This document shows, piece by piece, positions 1 to 11,876 of a DNA stretch of 64,000 bases. The stretch covers positions 26,835,315 through 26,899,314 of the forward strand of contig NC_045141.1 in assembly GCF_008831285.2 (NCBI RefSeq), given 5' to 3'. This DNA comes from Nymphaea colorata. Its lineage: Eukaryota; Streptophyta; Magnoliopsida; Nymphaeales; Nymphaeaceae. A program made the position numbers and the translations under genes. Below the pieces are notes generated by a model, which made no database searches, was not told the origin of the DNA, and saw nothing but the letters and a program-made list of their open reading frames with translations. Numbering within the stretch: position 1 is the first letter of the stretch; every line of letters begins with the position of its first letter.

Positions 1-664
1 ACGCTGCGTTCCTTATTTGAGCTATACCGTTGCATTATGTATATGAAAACTTTTGGAATTACTACTACTTAGGCGACAGAATATTAGAATCTGCGTCGCA
101 TTATTTGTTGCTTTCGGGTTTTTTCTATGATTTAAAGAAAATACTTTCCCTGCTTGCTGAAATTTGGTGATCGATGAGATCATCACGAAGTCTCCGTTGA
201 AAATAGGAATGTATATGTGAAATTCGAAGTATCTTCACCAAAATTTCTTTTGAGTAACATAAATTTTGATTGAGGTCGTGCCTGTTTAATTTTGATTGAG
301 GTCGTGCCTCTTTACTGACAGAATTTCGTCACTAAAAGTATGCAAGTTTAGCGTGTGATGGGGATCGTTGGGCGAAAACACTCTTAAAAGGGAGAATTTG
401 CTCCAGTTAGTCCATATGAGTTTTTCGTCGATTTATTTTTTAGATCTTAAAATGCTTCCAACTTTTTGTCTGTGAAGGCATCCGATGTAAATGCTTTAGC
501 AAAATGGAATGCATAAGAGAGCATTCTCTTGCGAAATCTGGCTACTTTTATATTATTTTTCTGAAGAATTTGACCATCTGAGGTCGAATGTTAACTAATA
601 ATGTTATGCAATCTTCAAATGATTTTTTAGAGGGGCTAAACTAGCTACCTTCAAGTTTTTTCAG
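1..664. other. Presumed intron 1 / upstream region of the receptor kinase
   Basis: No open frame here begins with an ATG and a hydrophobic leader that splices in phase 1 to the exon at 665. A 3' splice site (pyrimidine tract then CAG) sits at 663-664. The region holds a 26-bp direct tandem duplication at 262-313. It is most simply intron 1, with the signal-peptide exon outside the window. Confidence 0.55.
262..313. repeat. Two tandem copies of a 26-bp unit
   Basis: The unit beginning AATTTTGATTGAGGTCGTGC occurs at 262 and again at 288, directly abutting, with almost no divergence. It is a recent local slippage duplication and no function is seen. Confidence 0.85.
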
Positions 665-3600
665 GATTCATAAGCATAGATTGTGGGGGTCTTGAAGCCA
701 GTCATGTGGATGCAGTCACTGGAATTGAATATGTGTGGGATTCTGATATTATGAAGCTTGGGGTAAATCAAACAGTTGCGACTCAGTATATGTCTTCTCT
801 GTCAAAATACCTTTGGTATCTGCGAAGTTTCCCTTATGGAAAAAGGAACTGTTACACCGTGGGACCTGTAACACCTGGGACCAAGTATCTGCTTAGGGCT
901 TCTTTCATGTATGGGAACTACGACGGGCTCAATTCTTTTCCTCAATTTGACTTGTATCTGGGCGTCAACTTTGTAAGGACAGTAAGTGGCTCAAATTCAA
1001 AATGGTCATGGGTCGAAGTGATGTTTGTGTCGACAAATGAAAGTGTATCAGTTTGCCTCTTGAAGACAACATCTGATATACCCTTCATATCTTCCATAGA
1101 ACTCCGGCCAATGAATGTGAATGGTTATGCAATTTTGAACAGCACAAACGCGATGGTTACGCAACAACGTGACAATTTTGGGTCTTTAAATGGAGAGGAG
1201 TTCAGGTATGTAATTCTGCATATGAACTTGGACGTAACTTCGATACGTTTTGTCCTTGCCATACAAGTGAAACTCTTTATTCTATCAAGGGCAAGGCCAA
1301 TATAACTCATTCTAATGGTGCCAACAGCCAACTAGAAATTGACTGAATATTAAGCTATTTTTACTAACAAGTCTTATATCATTTGTTGTTGTCATATGTC
1401 TTATACGATATATCTCCTCTTCTTTTCATCTTATGGTTAGTAAGCTTTTATGCTATTTATTCTTCGACCTAAAATTCAATGATTCTTGCAGGTACCCAGA
1501 TGATAGTTTTGATCGCTTGTGGTTGTCACCTAGCAGCACGAACTTGGTCTCCATTAACACTACACTTCAAGTTAATTCAGTGAATAATGATTTTAGCCCA
1601 CCATCGGCTGTAATGCAAACTGCGGTTATCAATTCAAACTCGAGCGGCTCAATTGTGTGGGATCCCTCAAATATTCCAAGTAACACATATTTCTATATGT
1701 GCCTGCATATAGCTGAACTGCAGAAGCTCAAGGCAAATCAGACCAGGGAGTTCAAAATCACGTTGAACTACGTGGACTGGTACCAAGCCCAACAGCCTGA
1801 ATACCTAACTGCTGTTACCACGTTTTCCAAATCAAGCTACCTACCGCTGTTTGGGCTGGGAGCAAACCGAGTTGAGCTCAAGCCAACTGCTAGATCTACG
1901 TTATCTCCCATTTTTAACGCACTTGAATTCTACATTGTCAGGTCAATGTCAAGTTCTCTAACCGATGGCCAAGATGGTAAGCCCACTCAGTCACAAGACT
2001 TTCTCTCCCTGATCAAGAGTGAGAGCTAGGAAGGAAATTTACCTGACAGAATCTTGTTTTCATGGTCTCAGTTGATGCCCTTACAAGCATAAAAAATGTC
2101 CTTTCTCTCAAGAACAATTGGACAGGAGATCCTTGTCTGCCACAGGGTTATGCTTGGGATAATTTGGTTTGCAGCAATGACTCTTCACCCAGGATTACTT
2201 CCCTGTACGTATCTTGGTTATCACAGGTTAAAAAAGAAAAGGATTTCATCAACTTTTCTGACAATTGCCTTGTACACCTTGCCAACTGCAGGGACTTATC
2301 GAACAGCGGACTAAGTGGTGAGATTCCTCCAGGCCTTTCCCAATTGACCGCCTTAGTGAGCTTGTGAGTATAGTCTGGTATTCAAATGGTTAAATTTGTA
2401 GAGGGACAACTGATCATGATATTTCACTTTGTACCAGAAACTTAGCCGGCAACAATTTGACGGGCTCAATCCCTTCTTCTCTTGCTAGTCTCACAAAATT
2501 GAGTTATTTGTGAGCCCCTTTTCCATGTTCGCTTTGGAGATGCTCTTTTTACAAAGCTCACTCTGCTGTTTTTGTGTCTTATATCAATTGAAGGCTTCGG
2601 TTCTTAATTTCTCATGCAATTCCTGATTTGTGCTTACAGAAATTTATCAGATAATAATTTGGGTGGCTTAGTCCCGGATGCTCTTCTACGTAAGAATGAA
2701 AGTGGCAGCCTTTTATTGAGGTAGGTGTTGTAAACTTTGCATTTCCATCAGCTCGTATGTGTCAGTACTTAAATATCTTTAACAGCACTTTACTTTTTCC
2801 GTTTGCCATTATTGCCAAGATACCATGTTAGCTTTATAATTTATACACTTTTCGACTTTAATTACTTCTGTTGGTGACTACCTTTTTAACTTTCTTTGGT
2901 TGTAGCATCTCCGGTAATCAAAATCTTTGCTCATCAAGCACTTGCAACGTGTCTACTGGAAGGAAGGTCAACAAGACTGCAGTTATTGGGATAGTGGTTG
3001 CTGTTATTATTTTATTAGCTTTTGCAGTTTGTTTTGCTAGTTTCATAATTATCAAGCGAAGACATCCAAGTAATTATGTCCCAAACTACTGAATTTGAGT
3101 TCATTTGGAGTATCCAGTTTTCGCATTCCTAGATGGTCTTACCGTTTCCTAATAATGTTTCCTTTGATCAAAATTTGAAGAACAACCTTTGGCCGGTGAA
3201 GCTAAATTTCTGGGGAAGTCAAGTGGTTGCCAAACATTCTCTTATGCAGAAATTATGAGTATCACGGACAATTTCAGAACAAAGATTGGTGAAGGAGGAT
3301 ATGGACCTGTATTTCATGGATGTTTACAGGATGGTCAAAACGTCGCTGTGAAGATTCTTTCTGATAAGTCCAAACAAGGATCGAAGGAATTTTATACTGA
3401 GGTTTGTCAATTAAAACTTTTAGTACTGACAGGAGAACTAGCCACTCATATTGAAGTGTGCAATATGACACTGCTTTTAGTATTTTTGCAGGTTACTCTT
3501 TTGTCAAGGATTCACCATAAAAATCTTGTGTCCTTTTTTGGGTACTGTGATGAGGCAGAAAACATGATATTGGTTTATGAGTACATCCCTATGGGAAATC

Positions 3601-6600
3601 TCCAAAATGTTTTATCAGGTACTTCTTGCTTAATCTTTACGTGGATGCATGTGCATGGGCGTGCAGGATCATGTGCAAACAGATTAGAAGTATTTAACAA
3701 ATGTTTTAGCATGTTAAGTAACTTTTTTCATAGGCTTAAATGCACATAATGTGGACTATGATGATAGGTACATAATCTTCCTAGAATTTCCCACTTTTCA
3801 ACATGAACAGTTAAAGTATGGCAGTAACCTTGTAAAAGATTCCATCAATGCAAGTAGTGCAGTCACTTTTTGGACCTTTGGGAAGAGCATCATGCTATCA
3901 AGTCTATCCCTCTGTTATTCATTATGTGTTCATCATAGGAACTCTTCTTGTATACACATAGTGTCAGCCTTTGAGATGTTGAAGAAGTTTGTCACCTGCA
4001 CAGGGTACTGTAATTCGAAACTTTCCTGCCTAGCATGGTACCGACATGCAGGTGCAATCTTAGTGGAGGAGAACGTGATACTAGCTTCTTTCAATGGATT
4101 GACTAGCATTTCGAGATATAATTACAGAAGACCACTGTTTCGCCTTTCATGGTTGGGCTTCCTGGTGTTTAGAATGAAAGGAAGCTCATGCATACCTATC
4201 TAAACAAGATAACATTTTTATGCAATATGCAACAAAGTAGGGCCAAGGCAATAATCATATCAAATGATTGCTCATAGAGTAACTGCTTTTTTCTGCCTCA
4301 TGCCATTGTGATTGATCGAGTTCAGTAAACATATGAATCGATCATTTTCTCGCTTGAAAGTGGAAATTTTGTCTGAATGGATGGTTTGTCTTAAAGAATC
4401 AGAGCAAATTAAGTCATATGAGAAAATTGACAGCCTAACTAGTTGAGTGTGTTATCAGGTCGAACAGACATTATATTAAGTTGGAATCAGAGACTTCAAA
4501 TTGCTTTCAATGCTGCTCAAGGTTGGTTAAGATCAGCTGCATTGTCATATCTATGAGTTGGCTGTTGAGTAGATGGATGACTAACAATCAATATTGCAGG
4601 ACTGGATTACCTACACTCTGGGTGCAAGCCTGGTATTATTCACAGAGATATCAAGAGTGCAAACATTCTTTTGGACGACAGACTTGAGGCTAAGATAGCA
4701 GACTTTGGTATGTCGAAGTCTGGCATTCCTGATGGCGCTACTCATATATCTACTGTTGTTGTTGGTACTCATGGATATTTGGACCCAGAGTGAGTTTGCT
4801 TCTTGGAAGTTAGAATTTCCACACTTTCTTATCTCATTGCTTACCTACAGAATATAGGAGAAACAGAGTAAAGAACATGAAGTTTTCTGTCTGTCCTGTG
4901 GACTTTGTGCATTTAGGCCCCATTTGATGCACAGGAATTTTACTAAGCATCGGGGAAACTTACCGTTTTTGTACGGCTTTTCACTTTCATTTTGAACACA
5001 AGAAAAATTACCCTGCTGCAATAGATAGATCAGGGTAATTTTACCCTCCAAAAAAGTCGGACCGTCTGAGGTCCAACATTTTACCGTGGATTTTTTTCCA
5101 TGGTATATTTACTGTTCCAAATTTTTATTTGCCATCAAACGGGGCTTAAAGAACATTGGGGAGTTTGTGGCCATCTTCACCTTCATGGAATTTCTCTAGC
5201 CTTTCAAAGGTGTTTCAAGCCCTCTGATTTTTTTAGATTTGACAGCTCTGTCTGGCTTGGCTAGGGAAAGATAACTAGATCATAGTCATAATTCTGGGGA
5301 TGCTTCCAAGATGGGAATGATTTGTGTTACTAGGCTTAATTCTAGAAAGCCTGAGATCACTGACCCAATGGGTTGGTAATATGATAAAATGGGAAGTCGC
5401 TAGGTACATTCACTGAGCACATTTCCTTTTCTCTTCTTCTCTGTTTGTGGTGCAGGTATTACCTGACAAATCGACTCAATGAAAAGAGTGATGTATACAG
5501 CTTCGGAGTTGTCCTTCTGGAACTCATCACCGGAATGCAACCAATAATGGTGGAGCCTTCAGGAGAAAGGACTCATCTTGTCAACTGGGTTTGTATTCTT
5601 TCTTTGTCCCTCGTGTTCTTCTTATCTTGTCTGAGTTTGGTTGATTTATTGGAAGCTGATTACGTTCTTCCTGTTTCTCATGTTTTTCCCTCTTTACGGA
5701 ATTTCATTGTTTTGTTGACTACTGCAGTCGCTTATGCATATTTCAAAGCTTATAATCGAGTAGGGTTCTATTGAATGAAACCTCTAGATCATTTGAAGAA
5801 TATAGGCTACATGCTTCAAAAAGCTGCAGGAAGTTGATCGTTTAATTGGCATGCGTGATTGAAGGTAGCCAATATTTTGTTCTCAACAGTGTTCGGCTAT
5901 ATGTTCTATTCATTCCTTTCTTTCGTCTTAATTCTTGATTTGCAGGTTGTCTACCAATTATACTGCACTCTTTCAAAGCTGCTAGTATTTGACGAAAGAT
6001 TTTCACCAGAAAAAGAAAATCAATGGGATTTACTAATTATGAGAATCACATGGCCCCATTGTTGTCATGGGGCCCAGTTATCCTTCTTTTTCACACGTAA
6101 AAAGATGGACTTTTTGAATTCTTGAAGTTAATGTTGGAGTCATTCCCATAAGTAGAGCTGATAGTCACACATGAAACGTCCGTGAAATAAGAAAACTACT
6201 GAAGCTTGTTGGCAACACAGTGAATGTGATTTTGCAAATCGTTTCCTTCACCATTCTCCTGAGAACTTTTGGGTTAAATAAAGTTAAATTGAGTTAGCTA
6301 CATTTCTTACATCAAAGGACTCTATTTATTGCTACGCATTTACAATTTAAAATAGCCTGCCTCTTTTATATCAACTTGAATTTCTTCCTTAATTTGTTAG
6401 GACCCAAAAATAAGGAAACCAGTATATGTGTTTGTTCGTATGAGCAGAATAGGTCGTTGCCTTGCCACAGATCATGGACATGCCTCAAGCCTCAAAAGAG
6501 GGCACTTCGTATGCATCAAAATAAGGCAATAGCCAATAGCAATGAAACCTGTAAAATAATTAGTTAAATTACCGCCATGCATAAATCTGAGTATTCATCT

Positions 6601-6985
6601 GTGCCTAGCATGTTATTGTTAATGCTAATCCCACTGCAACTTTCTGATTCAGGTACGACCAAGAGTAATGAAAGGTGATATTGCAAGCATCGCAGATCCT
6701 AAATTGCTGGGTAGGTATGAAGTAGGGCCGATGTGGAAGGTAGCAGAGACAGCATTGGAATGCACAGCAGCACAGGCTGCTAACCGGCCATCAATGAGCC
6801 AAGTGGTAAGCGATCTCAAGGAAGCCATTGAATCATACAAGTCAAATTATGCATCAGGTGTTGTTTCAAGCTCTAATTTCAGGCCACAATCAGTTGCATC
6901 AACTAGCATTTACACTACAGGCTCTACGGTCGATGAGGATATTCATCAGGTTACTGTTATTTACGAGTCTCCGGCAGCCAGATAG
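665..6985 (+). CDS. Malectin-like / LRR receptor-like Ser/Thr kinase (5' partial)
   Basis: Thirteen exons join in frame to 871 residues plus stop: 665-1205, 1492-1976, 2072-2204, 2292-2363, 2438-2509, 2640-2720, 2906-3069, 3181-3401, 3492-3618, 4459-4521, 4600-4789, 5456-5588, 6653-6985. Counting from the first exon seen, residues 1-340 are a malectin-like ectodomain opening with the family hallmark FISIDCGG. Then come WTGDPC and about three LRRs encoded by 72-81-nt phase-2 exons. A single membrane helix lies near 488-510. The kinase has [26 protein letters not shown] and LDPE, so it looks catalytically complete. The family senses cell-wall, symbiotic or pathogen cues at the plasma membrane; the ligand here is unknown. 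The signal-peptide exon, expected to end in a single G, was not found in 1-664 and is probably to the left. Subfamily LRR-I is certain in type, but the orthologue is not assigned. Confidence 0.94.
4916..5145. mobile_element. MITE-like element in a kinase-domain intron
   Basis: The ends are inverted copies: left GGCCCCATTTGATGC, and the reverse complement of the right end reads GCCCCGTTTGATGGC. The flanks carry TTA on both sides (4913-4915 and 5146-5148). About 230 bp with a 3-bp TTA target duplication fits a Tourist/PIF-Harbinger-type non-autonomous element. It lies in the intron between exons 4600-4789 and 5456-5588 and does not touch the coding frame. There is one base of ambiguity at the left terminus. 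Confidence 0.7.
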
Positions 6986-7226
6986 TCCTTCCTTGTGCTT
7001 GGGTGGGATGCAAGCATATGAATGTTTCAGCGTTTACTTCTTTAATTGGATGTATAGAATTTGTTGTGGCATTTGTATTACTTGGATTATGTGCCTGCCG
7101 AGGTCTGGGATTGAAGCCTTGGTCTGCACGGAATCAATTTCTTGTGTATTGCTCATAAATGCGGACCACGACATTTTGATCAAAGCAGTCGACAATTTGT
7201 CATAAAGCTGCTCAAAATGTCGTTTT

Positions 7227-7232
7227 AATAAA
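7227..7232 (+). terminator. Poly(A) signal AATAAA of the receptor kinase
   Basis: A canonical AATAAA lies 242 nt after the stop at 6985 and is the first such hexamer downstream. The 3' end of the transcript is probably 10-30 nt further on. Confidence 0.5.
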
Positions 7233-10200
7233 TTAAAAACTATAAGGTGTTTGTATGTTAAAATTGGTTTCTGACTTGAATCGCTCTTCCAAAAGTATTC
7301 AAAAGATCGTGCGGAACGAACGGTTTGTTGTTTGAAATGGAAAATTAAGAAAGATGATCATTGGTCCAAATAAGTATAGAAATTTCAGAAGATTCCTTGA
7401 AAATTTATGTGAGAAGTAAATAAACCTTCCAATGTTCAACGAGTTTGCACCTGCTACCCTGTTTATTTATTAGGATTCGACTCAAATGCGCCTGTTTAGG
7501 CTGATTTGAGTTGATCGATAATGTGGTGTGTTTCTCAAGTCCTATTCATTCAAAAAATTGCCGGTTCTATTTCGTACCGAGTCTTGGAGGGTAATCAGTC
7601 TTAACTTATCAAATATCTGATCCAAAGATTATTGTGTTTTACTTGCCATGGGTATTTTCTTTGGCTTTTCCTGAAAAAAAAAATTGTGTGAAAAGTATAA
7701 GAGCTGTAACACGAATGGACATGGGTCTTTTTCAGCCGTACCGGGGAAGGATGCGGAGCCTGCTTTCATCTTAACGTCAACCACTTTACAGAAGGAAGCA
7801 CCCAACTTCCCTCATTTTGATCCTCTCTCATGATCATTAGTTTCTGAAAGTCACGAGTTTATGATGAGGTGCTCTACCGATCTTAGCTTAACCTTTCAAC
7901 AATCTAAAACAATAAGGTCCAAATCTAACGTGTGGATCTTAGGCCTGATTTGAAACTATATTATTAAAATTTGTCATATCAATAAATTATAAACCATCAA
8001 ATCCCTAGATTTAAGAGCCTGGGGACTATCTAACTGTTTTAAATCTCCTATTCAAGGTGACAAAAATATTGGGTTTGCATTTTGAGGAGACGGAAAGAGA
8101 AGTGAATCAAAATTTCATGCAGCCTCTGCCCAACCTGTGCCCGGACACGAGAAATTGCGGGTGTTAATTGTTGTCGAAGTTGGTCTGATATTGTGCCACC
8201 AAGGTCAGATCCAGGTAGAATTGTTAAATGGATTTTTTGTTGGGACGATTGGCGCTGGAATTTGAACTCAATTGAAAACCTACGTTCAATAATCCAAAAC
8301 ACCGACTCAATTAGTAATCGGATCCCATTTTCTTTACAGGACCCGTCTATATGGATCCAGACTCCCGTGGGTTGTGGGTTATACTTGGAGGCCGACTTGG
8401 TTGTCATGGCTGCATGTCCACCATTGCATGTGAAATTCCATAACAAACAACGTGCCATGAAAAACTTGACGCAAGCTCGAAATATTCAAATTCGTAACAC
8501 GTCCTGAAACTTGTGGCCCTTTTTCGTACTCAATCAAAGAACTTTCTTAAATATCTTCTTCACAAAAAAAAAAAAAAAAAATTGTAGGGATCCAACTTGA
8601 GATTAACTTCAAGGCAGACCAAGAGCACCCTCCGTGTCATGGCCATAACAGAGGACAACGTGAAACTACTGACATAAGAGTGTATTAACTGTCAATAGAG
8701 GGGGCGGGGTGCCTGCCTGCAGGCTATACATACAATACAACCTGCTTCAACATGCACGATCCTAGCGGTCTAAGATTCAAGTGCTTAAACGCTCCTTCAA
8801 TTCGACTCTAAATTTTCAAACCTACATCAAGGTTTAATTAGACCTGCTAATTCAGGTTAGTTTGATTTTCTAAAATTTAGCACATGAGCGAAAGCGATTA
8901 GGCATGGCTAGTTAAATTGGCACGGCTTCAAATCAAGAAGGAAGTGCACACGGATGGATCTCTTGCTCTGATGTGGTAAAGGTTTTGGTCTCGTTGGTAT
9001 ATATGCTGCTTCTAGTAGTTTGCAAGAAATCAGATGCAGCTTTTTTGTGCTTTGCGAAAATTAATTCCATTTTTAAAATCTGGATAGAAAAGTCAGACTT
9101 TAGAAATGTTTTTCTCGCAAGATGCTTGGCGAAATTTGATCCGGAAATTTATGGATGCATTCTGTTTTTGGAAAATTCCGTCTCTCTGTCTCAGGAATGC
9201 TCTTGTTTCCGCATTACTTTCGCCTTTCCTGATTCCGTTACATCCAGGATTAGGGTTTTTGCTTCGGAGACGCTTCATCTCCACGGCAGCTAACTTTCGC
9301 ATCAAGCTTCCACGTTCCTTCCTTTGTGCATGATCTGGAGTCTTGAAGCTTATCTGCGCTATTTCTTGATATACTAACATTAGAGAAATAGAAAAGCAGC
9401 TCACCTGTCCGTGATCCAATGGCTGGCCGGTGGCCGATCCGTTCATGGATTGACTCGGACGATCTGTAATGATTCTGTCAATCTTTTTAAGTATCTGGTG
9501 GTTCAGATTACTTGCCACTGCCAATCTTAGTCTGTTTCCCGCTAAGTTCAGTGAAATTTAAAGTGCCAATGCTTTTTCCTTTCCGATTTTCGGGGAACAT
9601 AGTTTTATTACTTGTGGTTCGGAAATTAAAAAGTTTTTCACAAAGAAAGTTGGGATTTATTATCTTTTTCTCATATGGAAAAAATTTCTTACTCCAAGAT
9701 GAATTGGCTTTCAGGTTGGCATGCATTGCTTCTAGGTTGCTAATGTGGTCTTGCCAAAAGAATGTTCGTAGGACCAATACAAACCTACCTTGTTAAACAT
9801 TGCCAACGATTATGCATCCTTACGAAATTCTGCCCTTTCAATTATTAAAGCAGGTAGATTGTTCTTTTACAGTTCATATGTCGGATTTTTGTCAGTTGTA
9901 TGCATTTTAGCTTGTTTTTTGCCCTCTGACTACTGCATATGTATTAGATATAATATGTAGGACCTACTTGGTAAACCTGCTTCCTTTCCATGTTCTTCTG
10001 TCTATAAAATTATTTGTCTATTGGCATTCATAACTTCTTCTTTTGTTTCTCTCAAGTTATTGTTTCTGTTGGCAGCACATCCCAGGGTTGTACAAGTACA
10101 ATTTACCAGTTTGTCTTCTGATTGCTTTAAAAAGTGCAGGCAGCTCTCTGCTTGATTGAGTTCTTTACCATGATATTATTGCCTTCAAGTTCTGACATGC

Positions 10201-10438
10201 CAAGGTAGAGATTCCTCAGTCTGTTGGAATTTAGTTCTTTTCTTTTTTCTTCTTCTTTGTTGCCGAAGTAAAACCACTAGGTGATGTAGTGACTAACCAG
10301 CCATTCTGGCACTGCTGTGACCCTTGTGACGGCCAGCTTTACCTGTATCAAAACTCGGTTTGCATTTGTAACCTTTTTGTTGGAGCCATTAATATATCTA
10401 CACGGTCATTAATTTTGCTAGTATTAAAAGATTTTGTG

Positions 10439-10640
10439 TAATGTGGTAGCAGTTGCGAATTACAAATATTCTGGTGGTACTTTCTACAGGAGATTTGTGA
10501 ATTTTATAATGTGGTAGCAGTTGCAAATTACAATTATTCTGGTGGTACTTTGTACTGGAGATTTGTGAATTGTGTAATGTGGTAGCAGTTGCAAATTACA
10601 ATTTATTCTGGTGGTACTTTATACTGGAGATTTGTGAAAT
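10439..10640. repeat. Three tandem copies of a 68-bp unit
   Basis: The unit begins TAATGTGGTAGCAGTTGC and ends near GGAGATTTGTGAA. Copies start at 10439, 10507 and 10575, giving an exact 68-bp period with a few substitutions and small compensating indels. It is a minisatellite-like array in intergenic DNA and is not seen elsewhere in the window. Confidence 0.92.
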
Positions 10641-11111
10641 ACTCATACTGCGTGCGCACACATAAGCATGTTTCTAATCTAAGAGAGAATTTCACAAGAA
10701 ATGCTTCTTTTGGCAGCTTTTAGTTCACCACTCCCTGAATAAGGACAATCTGCTTTCCGTATTTCAGGCATGTTGTTAGGTTGCAATCTACTTTAAATCC
10801 CAATGGACATGCTTCTGTTGATTTTCTAGCACATTTGCTCTAGGTCGCGAATGCTAATAGAATAATGTTGCTGACAAGCATTTCCCTATAGTCTAAAAGT
10901 GGGTGCTTTTCATTTGCTTGGCTGCGGTCCTTTTCCCTACCGCCGCGTGCTATAATCTACGTGACTTAGAAATATTCGTTTAACATGAAGATAGTCAATA
11001 TTTTTTTCATTCGAGTGTGCCTGTTTGATCGTTGTTGCAGTGGCACTCCCAAAGTTACTTAGGCTATCGATAATTTTATTATCAAGTTAGCCATTTAGTC
11101 AGTCGCCACCA

Positions 11112-11275
11112 CCGAGTTCATTCTTTTTCAGACGCGGTGGCTCTCCAATTATAGCCTCCATCAACTGATTCAGCATCATCACAGGCCAGCCGTTCCAGCC
11201 CAGCTTACCAAACAGTTCTTCTGTCGATCTATCTCCTTCCGGTCTATTGAATTGGCCGCTTTCTCGAGAAAAAGA
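11112..11275 (-). pseudogene. Coding-like terminal-exon fragment, identity unknown
   Basis: The minus strand reads open for about 54 codons to a TGA near 11112. The peptide looks protein-like and includes FGKLGWNGWPVMMLNQLMEA followed by a basic tail (PPRLKKNEL). A CGAG/AAAG splice-acceptor-like context precedes it near 11275. I could not find further exons upstream on this strand, nor name a family. It may be a captured or decayed exon, a real terminal exon whose partners I missed, or chance. The call rests only on composition and uninterrupted reading. Confidence 0.3.
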
Positions 11276-11650
11276 GAAAGGAAATCAACGTAGCCTCGGT
11301 TGAATTACTAAACAAGTAGAACTACTTCTCTAAAACCCGTTGCCTGCGGAGGAATGCTCTCTTGTTGATAATTTGTAGCATATGTTTTACATTTGAATGG
11401 TAAATTGCTTGTTCAGTCATCAGTGCACACCCGTCTGATATTCTACGTTTAAATCACCTTACATTCATAACCATATTTTTTTCATTCATGCATTTTCGCT
11501 ATTCGCCAGTTCGATGTTATGAAATTTCCTTTTCGAAGAGCAAACTCGGGCTACGCTGTCAGAACATTTCTTATCCCAAATTACCATGAAAACTGAAGGT
11601 TGTGCCTGTATTTGGCAGTGTCCCGTACTAACTTTTTCAGCGTCCATTTC

Positions 11651-11876
11651 CATTGCCACAGAGACAAGTTGAGGCGATCTGCGATTTGTCAAGTGGAGCT
11701 GGAGCAATATTTGCTCCGATTTTTAGGGGTGAGCAAAGTAAAGACCTTCGTGTTATCACTATTACAATATTCTGGGATAAGCTTTGAGTTCCAAAAGTTG
11801 TGATACAACCAGGTGCAAGTCTTCACTGCAAAGCCAGACAACATTATTAATCCAGATGGCGCGGGAAAAGGGCTAG
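11651..11876 (+). pseudogene. Two coding-like segments that would splice in phase, identity unknown
   Basis: A segment starting after CCACAG near 11661 reads open to a GTGAGC donor at about 11729. A second, starting after ACCAG at about 11815, reads VQVFTAKPDNIINPDGAG then GLG and a TAA near 11876. The two join in phase 0. No start exon or family was recognised, and the first segment is open in two frames. This may be the 3' remnant of a lost gene. Confidence 0.25.

Noticed and set aside
3751-4203. A 150-codon open frame inside the receptor-kinase gene.
   Set aside because: It lies wholly in the intron between the kinase exons at 3618 and 4459; the joined exons give an uninterrupted kinase without it.
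8048-8507. Overlapping open frames of 104 and 136 codons on opposite strands.
   Set aside because: No domain, no splice context, and both strands are open at once; likely chance in intergenic DNA.
9093-9796. Several open frames of 75-143 codons around a telobox-like TTAGGGTTT.
   Set aside because: They overlap on both strands with no family resemblance. A noncoding transcript start is possible but unsupported.
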